The notes: generated by a model not told the origin, from the letters alone. DNA of 64,000 nt from SHZI01 sp964384525 (GCA_964384525.1 CAYLKO010000005.1:12407-76406), one strand, 5' to 3'; shown: positions 44,710 through 53,197, counted from the stretch's first letter. Numbers and translations are program-made.

Positions 44710-44823
44710 TTCTGGAGACTGATGGAAGATCAGCTGGGTGTGCGGCTGTTCGACCGAACAGGAAAGGGCTATGTCGCCACGCTGCCCGCGATGGAGAACG
44801 AGGTCGCTTGCGCTCGAGCTGCA
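44710..44823 (+). pseudogene. LysR-type regulator fragment
   Basis: The plus frame contains MEDQLGVRLFDRTGKGYVAT, the well-known segment following the recognition helix of LysR-family regulators (xLExxLGxxLFxRxGxGxxxT). Sequence before and after does not continue as a LysR protein: the helix-turn-helix start is missing and the frame degenerates after about 38 residues. It is therefore a short remnant in the 446-base gap between the TPR gene and the next ORF. I see no intact gene elsewhere in that gap. Confidence 0.55.
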
Positions 44824-45015
44824 CAGGATTCACCCAGATATCACCGTCTCTTCGCCCCGTACGCCGCCGGACTGCTGAAACGCCGGAAGGCTAGGCGGGG
44901 CCGCGTGGCCCTCTCGAAAGGAAGACGGCTCAGACACGCTGACAGGGCCGTGTACACGGATTGCGGCTGTTGAGCTGTGCAACAAACCCACCAGTTTCAC
45001 AATGCTGGGGCAGTG

Positions 45016-45429
45016 ATGGCAAAACGACTTCTTGTTCTGGTTGCGCTGATCGGGTTTGGCTGGGCAATGGTCAGTTGGGTCCTGCCTGCATATCAGCAGA
45101 ACCGCCAGACCCATCTGGAAGAGGCGATGATGAATCCGGAAACGGCGAATCAGGCTGTGAGGACGCAGGCTGCCGCTGCCTCGGACGCGCTGGAAGCCGA
45201 AGCGTCGGGGGAGAACATCCTGAAAGCCCCGCCGCATGTGGATGCAACAGCGCTGACCGCAGAACAACGAGAGGAGTGCATGCAAACACGGCAGCACATC
45301 ATCGGTTCGCAGCAGCGCCTGCGTGCGGCTGCCGAGGATTTTGCCGGCGATGTGGATTTCGATCCTGAAGAGTTGCAGGGGGAAATCATCAACGGCAAGG
45401 ATTGGCTGGCACGGAATTGCACCCGCTGA
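45016..45429 (+). CDS. Membrane-anchored protein of unknown function
   Basis: A 137-residue protein with one N-terminal transmembrane segment (LLVLVALIGFGWAMVSWVLP) and a soluble, mostly helical, acidic rest. It contains two Cys (REECMQTRQH and the C-terminal RNCTR) that could form a disulfide in the periplasm. No family is recognised. The ATG at 45016 is preceded by GGGG; a GTG lies one codon upstream. Its end overlaps the next gene by 28 bases, and the two proteins share general architecture (TM anchor plus helical Cys-containing domain), so they may be partners. Confidence 0.6.
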   Translation: MAKRLLVLVALIGFGWAMVSWVLPAYQQNRQTHLEEAMMNPETANQAVRTQAAAASDALEAEASGENILKAPPHVDATALTAEQREECMQTRQHIIGSQQRLRAAAEDFAGDVDFDPEELQGEIINGKDWLARNCTR

Positions 45430-45959
45430 ACCCGCTCCGTGGCCGCAGCAGCACCGGAAAGCGGTTGAAACCACCCGCGCCAAAGTATCTGCTGACTGCA
45501 ACCGCCTTGTTGCTGCTGCTGGGTCTGGCAGTGCTACCGGCACTGACAGGCACCGAGCAACATGCCGCGTCGCATGCCTTCGAAGGCATGTCGGACGAGG
45601 ACATGGACAATCTGGTCAAGGCCTGTGCTGCCCACTGGGGAGACAAGTGCGACGAATTCAGCCGGTCCCTGGCCAGGGACATGAAAGAGCTGCAACAAAC
45701 ATACGAGGAATCGGCACCGGCCATGGAAGCCGCACGCCAGGAAGTTGACCGGGACGCGGCGCAGCGCATGGCCGGGATGTGCGACCAGGAGCGGGCGGAA
45801 CGCAATGCATATCAGGCGATCGCCGATCGCGAACACCCACGCAAGGGCGAGATCATTACACCGGAGGAGTGGCAGCAGCAAAAGCGCGACGCAGCTCAAC
45901 GGGTCGCGAAGATCGATACCACCCTGGCTGCCCGGTGCAGGCCGGGTGGCTCGCATTGA
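45402..45959 (+). CDS. Membrane-anchored helical protein, non-ATG start
   Basis: An open frame of 185 codons with no ATG before the conserved part, so the start must be TTG (45402, 45417 or later) or another rare codon. A transmembrane segment (YLLTATALLLLLGLAVLPAL) is followed by a helical, strongly charged domain with three Cys (VKACAAHW, DKCDEF, GMCDQER) and one near the C-terminus (AARCRPG). The Cys spacing suggests disulfides in the periplasm. It overlaps the preceding gene by 28 bases. No family is recognised and the exact start is uncertain. Confidence 0.55.
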   Translation: MAGTELHPLNPLRGRSSTGKRLKPPAPKYLLTATALLLLLGLAVLPALTGTEQHAASHAFEGMSDEDMDNLVKACAAHWGDKCDEFSRSLARDMKELQQTYEESAPAMEAARQEVDRDAAQRMAGMCDQERAERNAYQAIADREHPRKGEIITPEEWQQQKRDAAQRVAKIDTTLAARCRPGGSH

Positions 45960-46011
45960 TCGTGGTGGCAGGGCATTGTCCGGTGCGCGGGTATTGCCCA
46001 TCATCCCGCAC

Positions 46012-47256
46012 ATGGTCTCACCCGGAAGCATCATCAAACGGCTGAAAAGGCGCTGGCAGTTTCATCGGGCGCTGCGCCATCGGCAGCGGATGGCGCACAT
46101 CGTCCATGTCGGCATCACGGGAACCTCCGGCAAGACGACAACAACCGGGCTTGTCGCCGCGATCCTGCGCGAGATCGGCCCCTGCGAGCAGACCCACGAC
46201 TTGAATGCCCTGAACGACGTGATTCGCGCCATCCGGCGAACCGGGCGTGCGCATCGCTACTGCGCGATCGAACTCGCCGCCACGGGACCAGGCACGCTCG
46301 CCTCCCACCTGCGGCTCGTTCAGCCCCGGATCGCCGTGTTGACCATGATCGGGCTCGAGCACCTCACGGCCTTCCGGAGCATTGAAGCAGTCGCCGCCGA
46401 AAAGGCCAGCGTGGTGTTGGCGCTGCCCGCCGATGGCATCGCGGTACTGAACATCGATGATCCGCTGGTGCGCGCCATCGGCACACAAACTTCGCGGCGC
46501 ATCATCTGGTTCGGGAGGGACCCCGCCGCCACCCTGCGTCTTGTGGAAGTCCGGTCAAACTGGCCTGAGCCGCTGACGCTGGTGGTGGTCCACGACGGCA
46601 AGCAGCACCTGGTACGCACGACACTGCATGGCCGGCACCTTGCGGTGCCGGTGCTGGCGGCGCTCGGTGTCGCACTGGCCGCCGGCGTGCCGCTCACCAC
46701 TGCCATGGCGGTGGTCGGCCGGGCCGGGCCTGCCGAAGGTCGCATGCAGCCGGTCAGTGGGCGCGACGGCATCACCTGGATCCGCGACGACTGGAAGGCG
46801 CCTGCCTGGTCGTTCGACCGGCCATTCGAGTTCCTGCGCGAGGCCACCGCCCCACGCAAGATCGCGATCATCGGCACGGTCTCCGACACCCGTGGCGACA
46901 ACGCCCGCAACTACCGCAATTTCGGCCGCATCGCGCGCAGCGTGGCGGATCTCGTCGTGTTCGTGGGGCCCAACTCGCACCGGGCACTGCGGGACCACAC
47001 CACACCTGCTGACGACCGCATCCAGGCCTTTCCAACCGCCGAGGCCGCCGCCACCTGGCTGCGCACGGCGCTGCGTGCCGGTGATCTCGTCCTGCTCAAG
47101 GGCTCACACAAGGCCGATCACCTGGTGCGACTGATGCTCGACCGCGACGCACCGGTCAGCTGCTGGCGTGAGCGCTGCGCCAGGACCATTTTCTGCACTA
47201 CCTGCCCCGACCTTCGTACGCCGGGTACGCAAGGAACTCCAGCTCCTTCTCCCTGA
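46012..47256 (+). CDS. Mur ligase family protein
   Basis: A 414-residue ATP-dependent amide ligase of the Mur type. The P-loop is GITGTSGKTTTTGLVAAIL, the central domain has EAVAAEKASVVLALP and AVLNIDDP, and the C-terminal domain includes IAIIGTVSDTRGD. It is shorter than MurC-F and lies away from a cell-wall cluster, so its substrate (muramyl peptide or other amino acid polymer) is unknown. ATG at 46012 lacks a good ribosome site. The last residues (QGTPAPSP) are encoded by a 40-bp repeat of the downstream hydrolase gene, so the native C-terminus may have been changed by that event. Confidence 0.75.
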   Translation: MVSPGSIIKRLKRRWQFHRALRHRQRMAHIVHVGITGTSGKTTTTGLVAAILREIGPCEQTHDLNALNDVIRAIRRTGRAHRYCAIELAATGPGTLASHLRLVQPRIAVLTMIGLEHLTAFRSIEAVAAEKASVVLALPADGIAVLNIDDPLVRAIGTQTSRRIIWFGRDPAATLRLVEVRSNWPEPLTLVVVHDGKQHLVRTTLHGRHLAVPVLAALGVALAAGVPLTTAMAVVGRAGPAEGRMQPVSGRDGITWIRDDWKAPAWSFDRPFEFLREATAPRKIAIIGTVSDTRGDNARNYRNFGRIARSVADLVVFVGPNSHRALRDHTTPADDRIQAFPTAEAAATWLRTALRAGDLVLLKGSHKADHLVRLMLDRDAPVSCWRERCARTIFCTTCPDLRTPGTQGTPAPSP

Positions 47257-47267
47257 CACCCGCATCC
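47228..47267. repeat. 40-bp direct repeat left of the toxin-antitoxin module
   Basis: Starts CGCAAGGAACTCCAGC and matches 48117-48156 at 38 of 40 positions; weaker similarity continues for about 9 bases. On the minus strand it encodes DAGVREKELEFLA, the same peptide (one change) as near the hydrolase C-terminus. It overlaps the end of the Mur ligase gene. Confidence 0.8.
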
Positions 47268-47297
47268 CCGGAGCCGTGGTGTCACCACTGGTCGCGC

Positions 47298-47729
47298 TCA
47301 TGCCTCTGACTCAGTCAGGCGCTGCAGAAACTGCGCTGGCGCGAGGATTGGAATACCTTCATGAGTGACCACCTCCAGCAGGTCGTTGTCGCCACTGATG
47401 ATCGCGTCGGCCTGTCCGGTCACAGCCAGCGCGAGGAACTTGTCGTCATCCACATCACGGGAGATGCCGGTCGCCGTTCCAGCATCTTCGTGCCAAATCG
47501 CCAGCTCCACCAGCGCGGCCAGAAAGGAGTTCCAGGTCTCCAGCTCGCGGTACCGGTCGAACTTGGGTCGATCCAGACGTGACACCAGTTCAGCGAATGT
47601 CGATTCCGACATCAGTATGTCGATGTCACGATCCAGAACCGCATCCACCATCTGGCGGGCGGTTCCGGCAGGCGATATCAACGCAGCAATCCAGACATTG
47701 GTATCGATGACCAGCCGTTCAACTTTCAT
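47298..47729 (-). CDS. PIN-domain toxin
   Basis: A 143-residue PIN ribonuclease of the putative type II toxin group. The acidic Mg2+-binding residues are visible: Asp in LVIDTNVWIAAL, Glu in SESTFAELVSRL, Asp in VDDDKFLALAV and Asp in IISGDNDLL. Such toxins cleave RNA when free of antitoxin. Its start overlaps the antitoxin stop by 11 bases, so the two are translationally coupled. The module sits between two direct repeats that match the end of the neighbouring hydrolase gene. Confidence 0.88.
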   Translation of the reverse strand: MKVERLVIDTNVWIAALISPAGTARQMVDAVLDRDIDILMSESTFAELVSRLDRPKFDRYRELETWNSFLAALVELAIWHEDAGTATGISRDVDDDKFLALAVTGQADAIISGDNDLLEVVTHEGIPILAPAQFLQRLTESEA

Positions 47730-47970
47730 CCGTGAGCAACTGGTCCAGCACGGTCTCGTTCATGCCATGGGCGGCTGCGTGTTCACCGGCCCGCTGCATC
47801 GCCTGTCGCAGGCGTTCGCGTGCCATGCGCTGCCGGCGGGCATAGCTCTCGGCAGAAATCATCACAACCGAGGGACGGCCATGGCGCGTGATGCTGACAG
47901 GCTGCCGCTGCGCGGCCTCCATCACTTCGCCGAACCGATTCTTGGCTTCCAAGGAGGTCACACTTTTCAT
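47719..47970 (-). CDS. Phd/YefM-family antitoxin
   Basis: An 83-residue antitoxin. The N-terminal DNA-binding part has the Phd/YefM pattern TSLEAKNRFGEVMEAAQRQP followed by VSITRHGRPSVVMISAESYA. The C-terminal half (about residues 50-83) is helical and would bind and block the PIN toxin. The ATG at 47970 is chosen since the domain begins immediately; another ATG three codons upstream is possible. A near-palindromic AT-rich site just upstream is the likely self-repression operator. Confidence 0.85.
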   Translation of the reverse strand: MKSVTSLEAKNRFGEVMEAAQRQPVSITRHGRPSVVMISAESYARRQRMARERLRQAMQRAGEHAAAHGMNETVLDQLLTDES

Positions 47971-47977
47971 GGCAGCC

Positions 47978-47991
47978 ATAATAGCTGTTAT
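47978..47991. promoter_or_regulatory. Putative antitoxin operator
   Basis: ATAATAGCTGTTAT is an imperfect palindrome (12 of 14 positions symmetric) 7 bases upstream of the antitoxin ATG, in a locally AT-rich segment. Phd/YefM antitoxins repress their own promoters through such short inverted repeats. Function is inferred from position and symmetry. Confidence 0.5.
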
Positions 47992-48062
47992 AGGTGGAGC
48001 CGGCAAAACCCGGAAAGCGAACAATCTCTCACCTAAACAATCAGCTGATTTTATTGACAAAA

Positions 48063-48938
48063 CTACTGGTCACGGCATGGCTCCGCTCCCACTCGACCAG
48101 CTTGCTTATCTGAACCCGCAAGGAACTCCAGCACCTTCTCCCTGACGCCCGCATCCTCGAAGCCACTGATGTGCGGTCCCTTGTAAGTCATCAGGCACCG
48201 CGGCTCGCGAGCGGCCTTGTACAGCGCCAGCGCATGGTGATAGCCAACAACCTGGTCATCCCGGCTGTGCATGATGAGCAGCGGCACCGGGCTGATGTGG
48301 CCGATCCGGTCCAGCAGGTCGTAGCCGTCCGGCATGCCCCAAGCAACAAACCATTGCAGTGGCCAGGTGAGCCAGCTGCGGCTCGCGACCTCGCGCGCGA
48401 TCCAGCGGTAACGGGCGAAACCCGAATCAAGCACCACGCCGGCAAAGTGCGCGCGGACTGCCGGGGCGGCGCCGACCAGATAACCGCCGAGCGACGCGCC
48501 CAGGCTCTGCCCGAGCAGGAACAGCGGCTGCTCACCGCTTTCAGGTTGCGCCTCAAGCCAGTCGATCGCGGCGCGCACGTCCTCCAGCACTTCGGGGATC
48601 AGGGGCGTCCCCTGCGAAGCGCCAAAACCACGGTAATCGAGCAGCAGCACCTGGTAGCCCGCCGCGGGCAGCCAGTACACGCTCGCCAGGTGCGTGCTGA
48701 TGTTCTCGGCATTGCCGTGCAGAAAGAGCACCGTACCGCGCGCCGGGACTTTCGCCGGCAGCCACCACGCCGCGAGATCGGTGCCGTCGGCAGCCCGCAG
48801 GGATACGTCGCGATAGGCCAGGCCCACGTCCGCGGGCGTGCGCACCAGGGTCTGCATCGGCATGAACAGCAACCTGCTGCAGCCGGTGAGGCACAGCGAC
48901 AGCAAGAGCAACGACAAGCAGCGCAGCGATCTGCTCAT
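48063..48938 (-). CDS. Alpha/beta hydrolase lipoprotein
   Basis: A 291-residue exported hydrolase. The signal peptide ends in a lipobox (SLCLTGCSR), so the mature protein is probably lipid-anchored. The fold is marked by VLFLHGNAENIS (oxyanion region), the nucleophile elbow GQSLGASLGG, the acid in MHSRDDQVV and the His in KGPHISGF. It resembles the BEM46/YfhR-like serine hydrolases; the substrate is unknown. The 3' end contains the right copy of the 40-bp repeat, and the stop lies 93 bases before the antitoxin start. It starts 4 bases after the DUF4105 stop. Confidence 0.85.
   Translation of the reverse strand: MSRSLRCLSLLLLSLCLTGCSRLLFMPMQTLVRTPADVGLAYRDVSLRAADGTDLAAWWLPAKVPARGTVLFLHGNAENISTHLASVYWLPAAGYQVLLLDYRGFGASQGTPLIPEVLEDVRAAIDWLEAQPESGEQPLFLLGQSLGASLGGYLVGAAPAVRAHFAGVVLDSGFARYRWIAREVASRSWLTWPLQWFVAWGMPDGYDLLDRIGHISPVPLLIMHSRDDQVVGYHHALALYKAAREPRCLMTYKGPHISGFEDAGVREKVLEFLAGSDKQAGRVGAEPCRDQ
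48117..48156. repeat. 40-bp direct repeat right of the toxin-antitoxin module
   Basis: Matches 47228-47267 at 38 of 40 positions. Here it is an integral part of the hydrolase coding region (DAGVREKVLEFLA), so this is likely the original and the other a partial duplicate. Confidence 0.8.
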
Positions 48939-48942
48939 GAGT

Positions 48943-50817
48943 TCAGAAATGGTAACGCAGGGAAAGCCCAAGCTCATCGACCCGGTCAGCATCATTTACC
49001 TGCCGTACCAGATCGAAACGCAGGCCGAGATCGGTGCCGAGATCAACCTCGTGTCGCAGGGCAAGTTCCCGGCGATTCTCCCCACCCGTGAACCAGTAGT
49101 AGTCGGCGCTGAGCAGCGTGATCCCGGCCCGGCTCTGCAGGCGCAGGCCGGCGCTCAACCCCGGCGCGACATCCAGTGACCGGTCGAGTGCGTGGTTGTA
49201 CTCGATCCGTCCGGTGGCAAAGGTGAATACCGTCAGCGGCGCCAGCGGTGCCCAGGTTGTACCGACCCCGGCGTTGACCTGTGTGGCAAGCCTGTCGTCA
49301 CCTGCGGTCCATTGCCGTTCGAGCCCGGCGTTCACGCGCCACGACCAGCTGCTGAAGAATTCATCACGTGGCGCGAGTGACGTGATTTCCAGCACATCGA
49401 AGCGCTGCAGCTGCAGGGTGCCGCCCTCCTTCGCCCGCAGCACGAAGCGCCCCATGTTGAGAGAGGCGCCGTCCGGATAGCCGGCCACCGGGTCGAGCAG
49501 GTCGTGGTAACTGAGGCGCCATTCCAGATCACCAAAAGCCCGCGATTCCTCGAGACCACCGCCGATTGCCACGAGTCCGGTGCGATGGCCGGTCTCGGGC
49601 GCCGCCGGCCGCGGTGGCTCCGGCACCTCGCCCGCTCCCGCCGTGCGGTTCACGAGCTGCAGCAGTGCGAAATTCTGTTGCTGCAGCTGTTCTGTCGGTG
49701 GCGCATGGACGGCCAGATCACGATGGAACTGATAGGCCACATCCGCCACCAGATGCTGGCGCGGCAGCGGGAGTGCCTTGAATGCTGGCAGTTCGACGCT
49801 GGCGTCATCGGCCAGGCGGCGCGCCAGATGGCGCTCGTGACGATCGAGCAGCCCGATCTCGTGACGCAGCCGGGTGCGTGTCGCCGGGCGGTACTCGACG
49901 CCGGCCACCATGTTCGCATCAATCACGGCACGCACGGTGTCGATCGGGATCGCATAGTACGGAAAGCGGTCGGCGAGATCGTGGCCGGGACGGGCCACGT
50001 CGAGCAGCTCCAGAAGGCGCAGCGAACAGTTCTCGTCGAAGAAGAAATAATCGAAGTTGATGCCGCGCAGTTCCCAGGCGTGGGCCAGCAACCGGTCGAT
50101 CTCGGTCGCATCGAGGTTGAGTGGATATTCCCAGAGATCGCGGCTCTCGAGGCGCGAGTATTCGCGCAGCTTCTCGAAATACGGACCGGCGGCGAACTGC
50201 CCCGGGTAGCCGCCGAACAAGCCCCGCCAGGCATACACCAAGCCGTTCTCGCCCGGCGGGACGGTGGCGCCGAAGTTCAGCGCCCAGGCGAGCAGCGGCG
50301 TGCGCCGCTGCGGTGCTGCCGAATCAAAGCGCAGGAAGGTGTGCCCATACATCGACGACGGACTGTTGAGATAGCTCGCCGCAAACACCAGCACGACCCG
50401 GTTGGCTGCCAGCACCTGCCGCCATTCCTCATACTCCGGGCAATGGGCGGCTGGCAGCGCCGCGGCGAAGCCCGGCAGCTGTGCCGCCAGCCAGAGCCTG
50501 CGGGCCGGAAACCGGCACTGCATCGCCGGATCGGCGAGCAGGGCAATGAGCGTGGCGTCGAGCTCGGCGACCGGATCGGTGGCCCCACCCGGGCTCAGGA
50601 AGAAACGGCTGTCATCGACGAAATTGCGGAACCCGCCGGAACGCCAGGACGGCGTGTAATGCAGCAGCTGCAGCCATTGCCGGTTGCCGGCGAGTTGCTG
50701 CGCCCGGGCCAGGTCGGCCCAGTCCGCAGCCGGCGCCGGCAGCGCCAGACACAGCAGCAGCCCGGGCACCAGACATGCGCGGAGCGCACGGATGCCGCGC
50801 GAAAAGCAGGGCCACAT
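48943..50817 (-). CDS. DUF4105 outer-membrane-associated protein
   Basis: A protein of about 624 residues with a signal peptide (ACLVPGLLLCLALPAPAA), the DUF4105 core (conserved SPSSMYGHTFLRFD, NFGATV, YFFFDENCSLRLLELL) and a C-terminal region of about 250 residues with alternating amphipathic strands ending in GLSLRYHF, as in outer-membrane barrels. The Cys-containing DENCS motif is a feature of the family and suggests thiol-dependent hydrolase or lipobox-independent processing, but activity is not established. ATG at 50817 is preferred to GTG at 50832 because a strong hairpin ends just 2 bases before the GTG. Confidence 0.8.
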   Translation of the reverse strand: MWPCFSRGIRALRACLVPGLLLCLALPAPAADWADLARAQQLAGNRQWLQLLHYTPSWRSGGFRNFVDDSRFFLSPGGATDPVAELDATLIALLADPAMQCRFPARRLWLAAQLPGFAAALPAAHCPEYEEWRQVLAANRVVLVFAASYLNSPSSMYGHTFLRFDSAAPQRRTPLLAWALNFGATVPPGENGLVYAWRGLFGGYPGQFAAGPYFEKLREYSRLESRDLWEYPLNLDATEIDRLLAHAWELRGINFDYFFFDENCSLRLLELLDVARPGHDLADRFPYYAIPIDTVRAVIDANMVAGVEYRPATRTRLRHEIGLLDRHERHLARRLADDASVELPAFKALPLPRQHLVADVAYQFHRDLAVHAPPTEQLQQQNFALLQLVNRTAGAGEVPEPPRPAAPETGHRTGLVAIGGGLEESRAFGDLEWRLSYHDLLDPVAGYPDGASLNMGRFVLRAKEGGTLQLQRFDVLEITSLAPRDEFFSSWSWRVNAGLERQWTAGDDRLATQVNAGVGTTWAPLAPLTVFTFATGRIEYNHALDRSLDVAPGLSAGLRLQSRAGITLLSADYYWFTGGENRRELALRHEVDLGTDLGLRFDLVRQVNDADRVDELGLSLRYHF

Positions 50818-50833
50818 GGAAAAGTGCCGCACC

Positions 50834-50860
50834 GGAGCGGCTCCACGCGGGAGCCGCTCC
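50834..50860. terminator. 11-bp stem hairpin between DUF3015 and DUF4105 genes
   Basis: GGAGCGGCTCC (50834-50844) pairs exactly with GGAGCCGCTCC (50850-50860) around a 5-base loop. On the minus strand it lies 14 bases after the DUF3015 stop and is followed within 15 bases by TTTT. It may end most DUF3015 transcripts or attenuate read-through into the DUF4105 gene. Confidence 0.55.
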
Positions 50861-50873
50861 AGCCGGCTTCAGA

Positions 50874-51350
50874 TCACGATACGTAGTGGGCGAGCTGCTC
50901 GTTCGCGCGCATCAGGTCGATGACCCGATCGCTCACCTGCTCGGCAGTGACATCCGCCGAGGAGAACAGGCTGGCGAAATTGTCGTGCATCAGCTGCTTG
51001 AACAGCGGCCGATCAGCTTCGTTGACACCCATCGCAACGGCGACTGCACTCAGGGCCTCGCCATCACCACGGGCCACGTCCTCGCTGAACTCGTCCATCA
51101 CCGCGGCGATCAGCGACTTGCCACCGTAGGTCAGCTTGCCGTTGGCGGAACAGCCGTTGGTCCCCGTGGTCATGCCGAAGGTGGCATTGCCACTGGTGCC
51201 GTTGGTCAGACTGGCGACGACGTGGGAGCCCAGGCCGGACTGCCCGTCCATCAGCATGTTGCCCCAACCGCAGTTCGGGCCACCCGGCGCTTCAGCCATG
51301 GCGATACTCGACGCACCCATGAGGGCAACAATGATCAAAGCTCGTTTCAT
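50874..51350 (-). CDS. DUF3015 secreted protein
   Basis: A 158-residue exported protein: signal peptide (ALIIVALMGASSIAMA) followed by a glycine-rich mature start GPNCGWGNML, then LTNGTSGNATFGMTTGTNGC. The two Cys probably form a disulfide. These features match DUF3015, a family of small periplasmic or surface proteins without known function. GGAGG lies 5 bases before the ATG at 51350. Confidence 0.85.
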   Translation of the reverse strand: MKRALIIVALMGASSIAMAEAPGGPNCGWGNMLMDGQSGLGSHVVASLTNGTSGNATFGMTTGTNGCSANGKLTYGGKSLIAAVMDEFSEDVARGDGEALSAVAVAMGVNEADRPLFKQLMHDNFASLFSSADVTAEQVSDRVIDLMRANEQLAHYVS

Positions 51351-51478
51351 AGAACCTCCGTTGACGAAATGAAAGATCGCATAACTTGCTGACCGCAATA
51401 CCCCAAGCCGGGCAGCCAGCGGAGCCTAGCACAGCCGCAGGAGCCCGCGCTGTGGGCCAGCGCAAGATCGGCCGCGCT

Positions 51479-52261
51479 CTACCAGGGTGCCCCTTCGCCC
51501 GTGTGGCGGATGAAGGTACCGGTCTTCGCGAGATCGTAGCCATCGATCACCTTGATCAGCGCCGCGGCGCTCACCTGGGGGGTGATCATCATCGGCAGGT
51601 CGAGACCCTTCGTGAAGTCATCCTTCACGAATCCGGGCGACACGAGCCCGACGGTGATGCCCTTCGGCTTCAGGTCCACCGCGAGCGAGCGCATCACCAT
51701 GTTCAGCGCGGCCTTGCTCGACCGATAGAAATAGCCACCGCCCCTGGTCTTGACCGAGCCGAGCGAGCCTTCCGTGCTGGTGATGTTGATGATCTTCTTC
51801 TGCTGGCTCGCTGCAACATTCGGCAGGAAGGCCTCCGCCATCTTCAGCGGCCCGATGACATTGACCTCATGCACCTGGTCGTACACCGCATAGTCCAGAC
51901 GACCGAAGCTGCCCATCCCGTCGGCGCCGGAGATGCCGGCGTTGTTGAGCAGCACATCGATGGGCCTGCCCTGATACTTCCTTGCCAGCGCATCGATCTG
52001 CGCGTGATCGGTTACGTCCAGTGCCTCCAGCGTGACATTCGGATGGTGCCTGGCGATTTCCCCAAGCGCCGTCGCCGTGCCGGGCGTGCGGGCCGTGGCG
52101 ATCACCTGCCAACCGCGCTCGGCGTACTGGCGGGCCAACTCGAGACCGATGCCGCGGCTCGACCCGGTGATGAGCACCGTGGGGCTGTTGGCCGCCATGC
52201 CGGTGGTCGTCTGAAGCAGGGCAAGCAGCAGGATTGCCGGGAGCGTGCGCAAGACAGACAT
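51479..52261 (-). CDS. SDR-family oxidoreductase with signal-like N-terminus
   Basis: A 260-residue short-chain dehydrogenase. The cofactor loop is LITGSSRGIGLELA, NNAG is present, and the catalytic Ser (NITSTEGS), Tyr and Lys (FYRSSKAAL) fit the family. Residues 1-23 (TLPAILLLALLQTTTGMAA) look like a signal peptide or membrane anchor, which is unusual because NAD(P) is cytoplasmic. The substrate is unknown. It may be held at the inner membrane facing the cytoplasm. An internal start at about residue 22 would give a normal cytosolic SDR. Confidence 0.82.
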   Translation of the reverse strand: MSVLRTLPAILLLALLQTTTGMAANSPTVLITGSSRGIGLELARQYAERGWQVIATARTPGTATALGEIARHHPNVTLEALDVTDHAQIDALARKYQGRPIDVLLNNAGISGADGMGSFGRLDYAVYDQVHEVNVIGPLKMAEAFLPNVAASQQKKIINITSTEGSLGSVKTRGGGYFYRSSKAALNMVMRSLAVDLKPKGITVGLVSPGFVKDDFTKGLDLPMMITPQVSAAALIKVIDGYDLAKTGTFIRHTGEGAPW

Positions 52262-52420
52262 GATGGTTGTCCTTATGAGGTGGTGTTACCAACGCTTGTA
52301 GCTGACAGGTTGCCGCTGGACAAGCTGGCACTCCGGACCCGACAGGCTCCTCCCGAGCCGTGGAAGACTGCCATAATGCCGGCATCGCGGGACAGCCCGA
52401 GCACCCTGGAATGGCGCGCC

Positions 52421-53179
52421 ATGCAGACTCGACTCCGCCCACTCCTGCTCCTCGGCACGCTACTGGCATTCACCACCGCCTGCACCACCGCGCAACGGCC
52501 CGAGCCTCCCGCCAACAGCACGATCGTGCGCACCGTTACCGGCGAGCTCGATTGTCGCACGCTCGACAAGGGCGAACCCTGCGGTCGGGAGCACTGGACC
52601 CTGACGGTCCAGGCCGACGGCTCGCGCATCCTGCGCGCCTTCTACGATGGCGGACGCGATGCCCAGCAGATCAACACCGTCTATCGCTCCGATGCCGCCT
52701 TCCACTTTCTGGAAGCCTTCTCGAATGTCTACAGCAAAGGCCAGCTGATCGGCTCGGGATTTTATGTGGCCGACGGCAACACCCTGCAGGTCGTGACCCG
52801 GGATGGGACCGGCTTTCACACTGAACAGCTGCCCCTGCCGGAGCCATTCTCCGTGCTGCTGCACCCGCCGAGCCTCGACGGCTGGCACTTCGGCCTGTAT
52901 GACAGGGCCAAGGGCGGCCCGCAGCCCGTATCGACCTTCGTTTTCGGCGCGGTCGACGGCGGTCCACGCCTCGCCGCCTTCCCCATCGCGCTGGAGTTCG
53001 TCGCTCGCGAGCGCATCACGGTGCCGGCTGGCACCTTCGACACCGACCACTATCGCTTTGGCCGCAACACCGATGTCTGGATCATGGGAGCCGACCACAT
53101 CATGGTGCGGCACGAGTACCGGACGTCGGGCACGCGCTTTGAGCTGGGGCAGATTACGGAACCGGTTGTCGGCCGGTAG
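52421..53179 (+). CDS. Putative lipoprotein of unknown function
   Basis: A 252-residue protein. The signal sequence PLLLLGTLLAFTTAC has a lipobox-like end, so Cys21 is the probable lipid attachment site. The mature part is beta-rich with two Cys (ELDCRTLDKGEPCGREHW) likely to be disulfide-bonded. The middle region (HPPSLDGWHFGLYD) and the C-terminal DTDHYRF are the most distinctive parts, but I do not recognise the family. It is divergent from the SDR gene and 18 bases before tpm. Confidence 0.65.
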   Translation: MQTRLRPLLLLGTLLAFTTACTTAQRPEPPANSTIVRTVTGELDCRTLDKGEPCGREHWTLTVQADGSRILRAFYDGGRDAQQINTVYRSDAAFHFLEAFSNVYSKGQLIGSGFYVADGNTLQVVTRDGTGFHTEQLPLPEPFSVLLHPPSLDGWHFGLYDRAKGGPQPVSTFVFGAVDGGPRLAAFPIALEFVARERITVPAGTFDTDHYRFGRNTDVWIMGADHIMVRHEYRTSGTRFELGQITEPVVGR

Positions 53180-53197
53180 ACTCAAAGCCACCCCACC

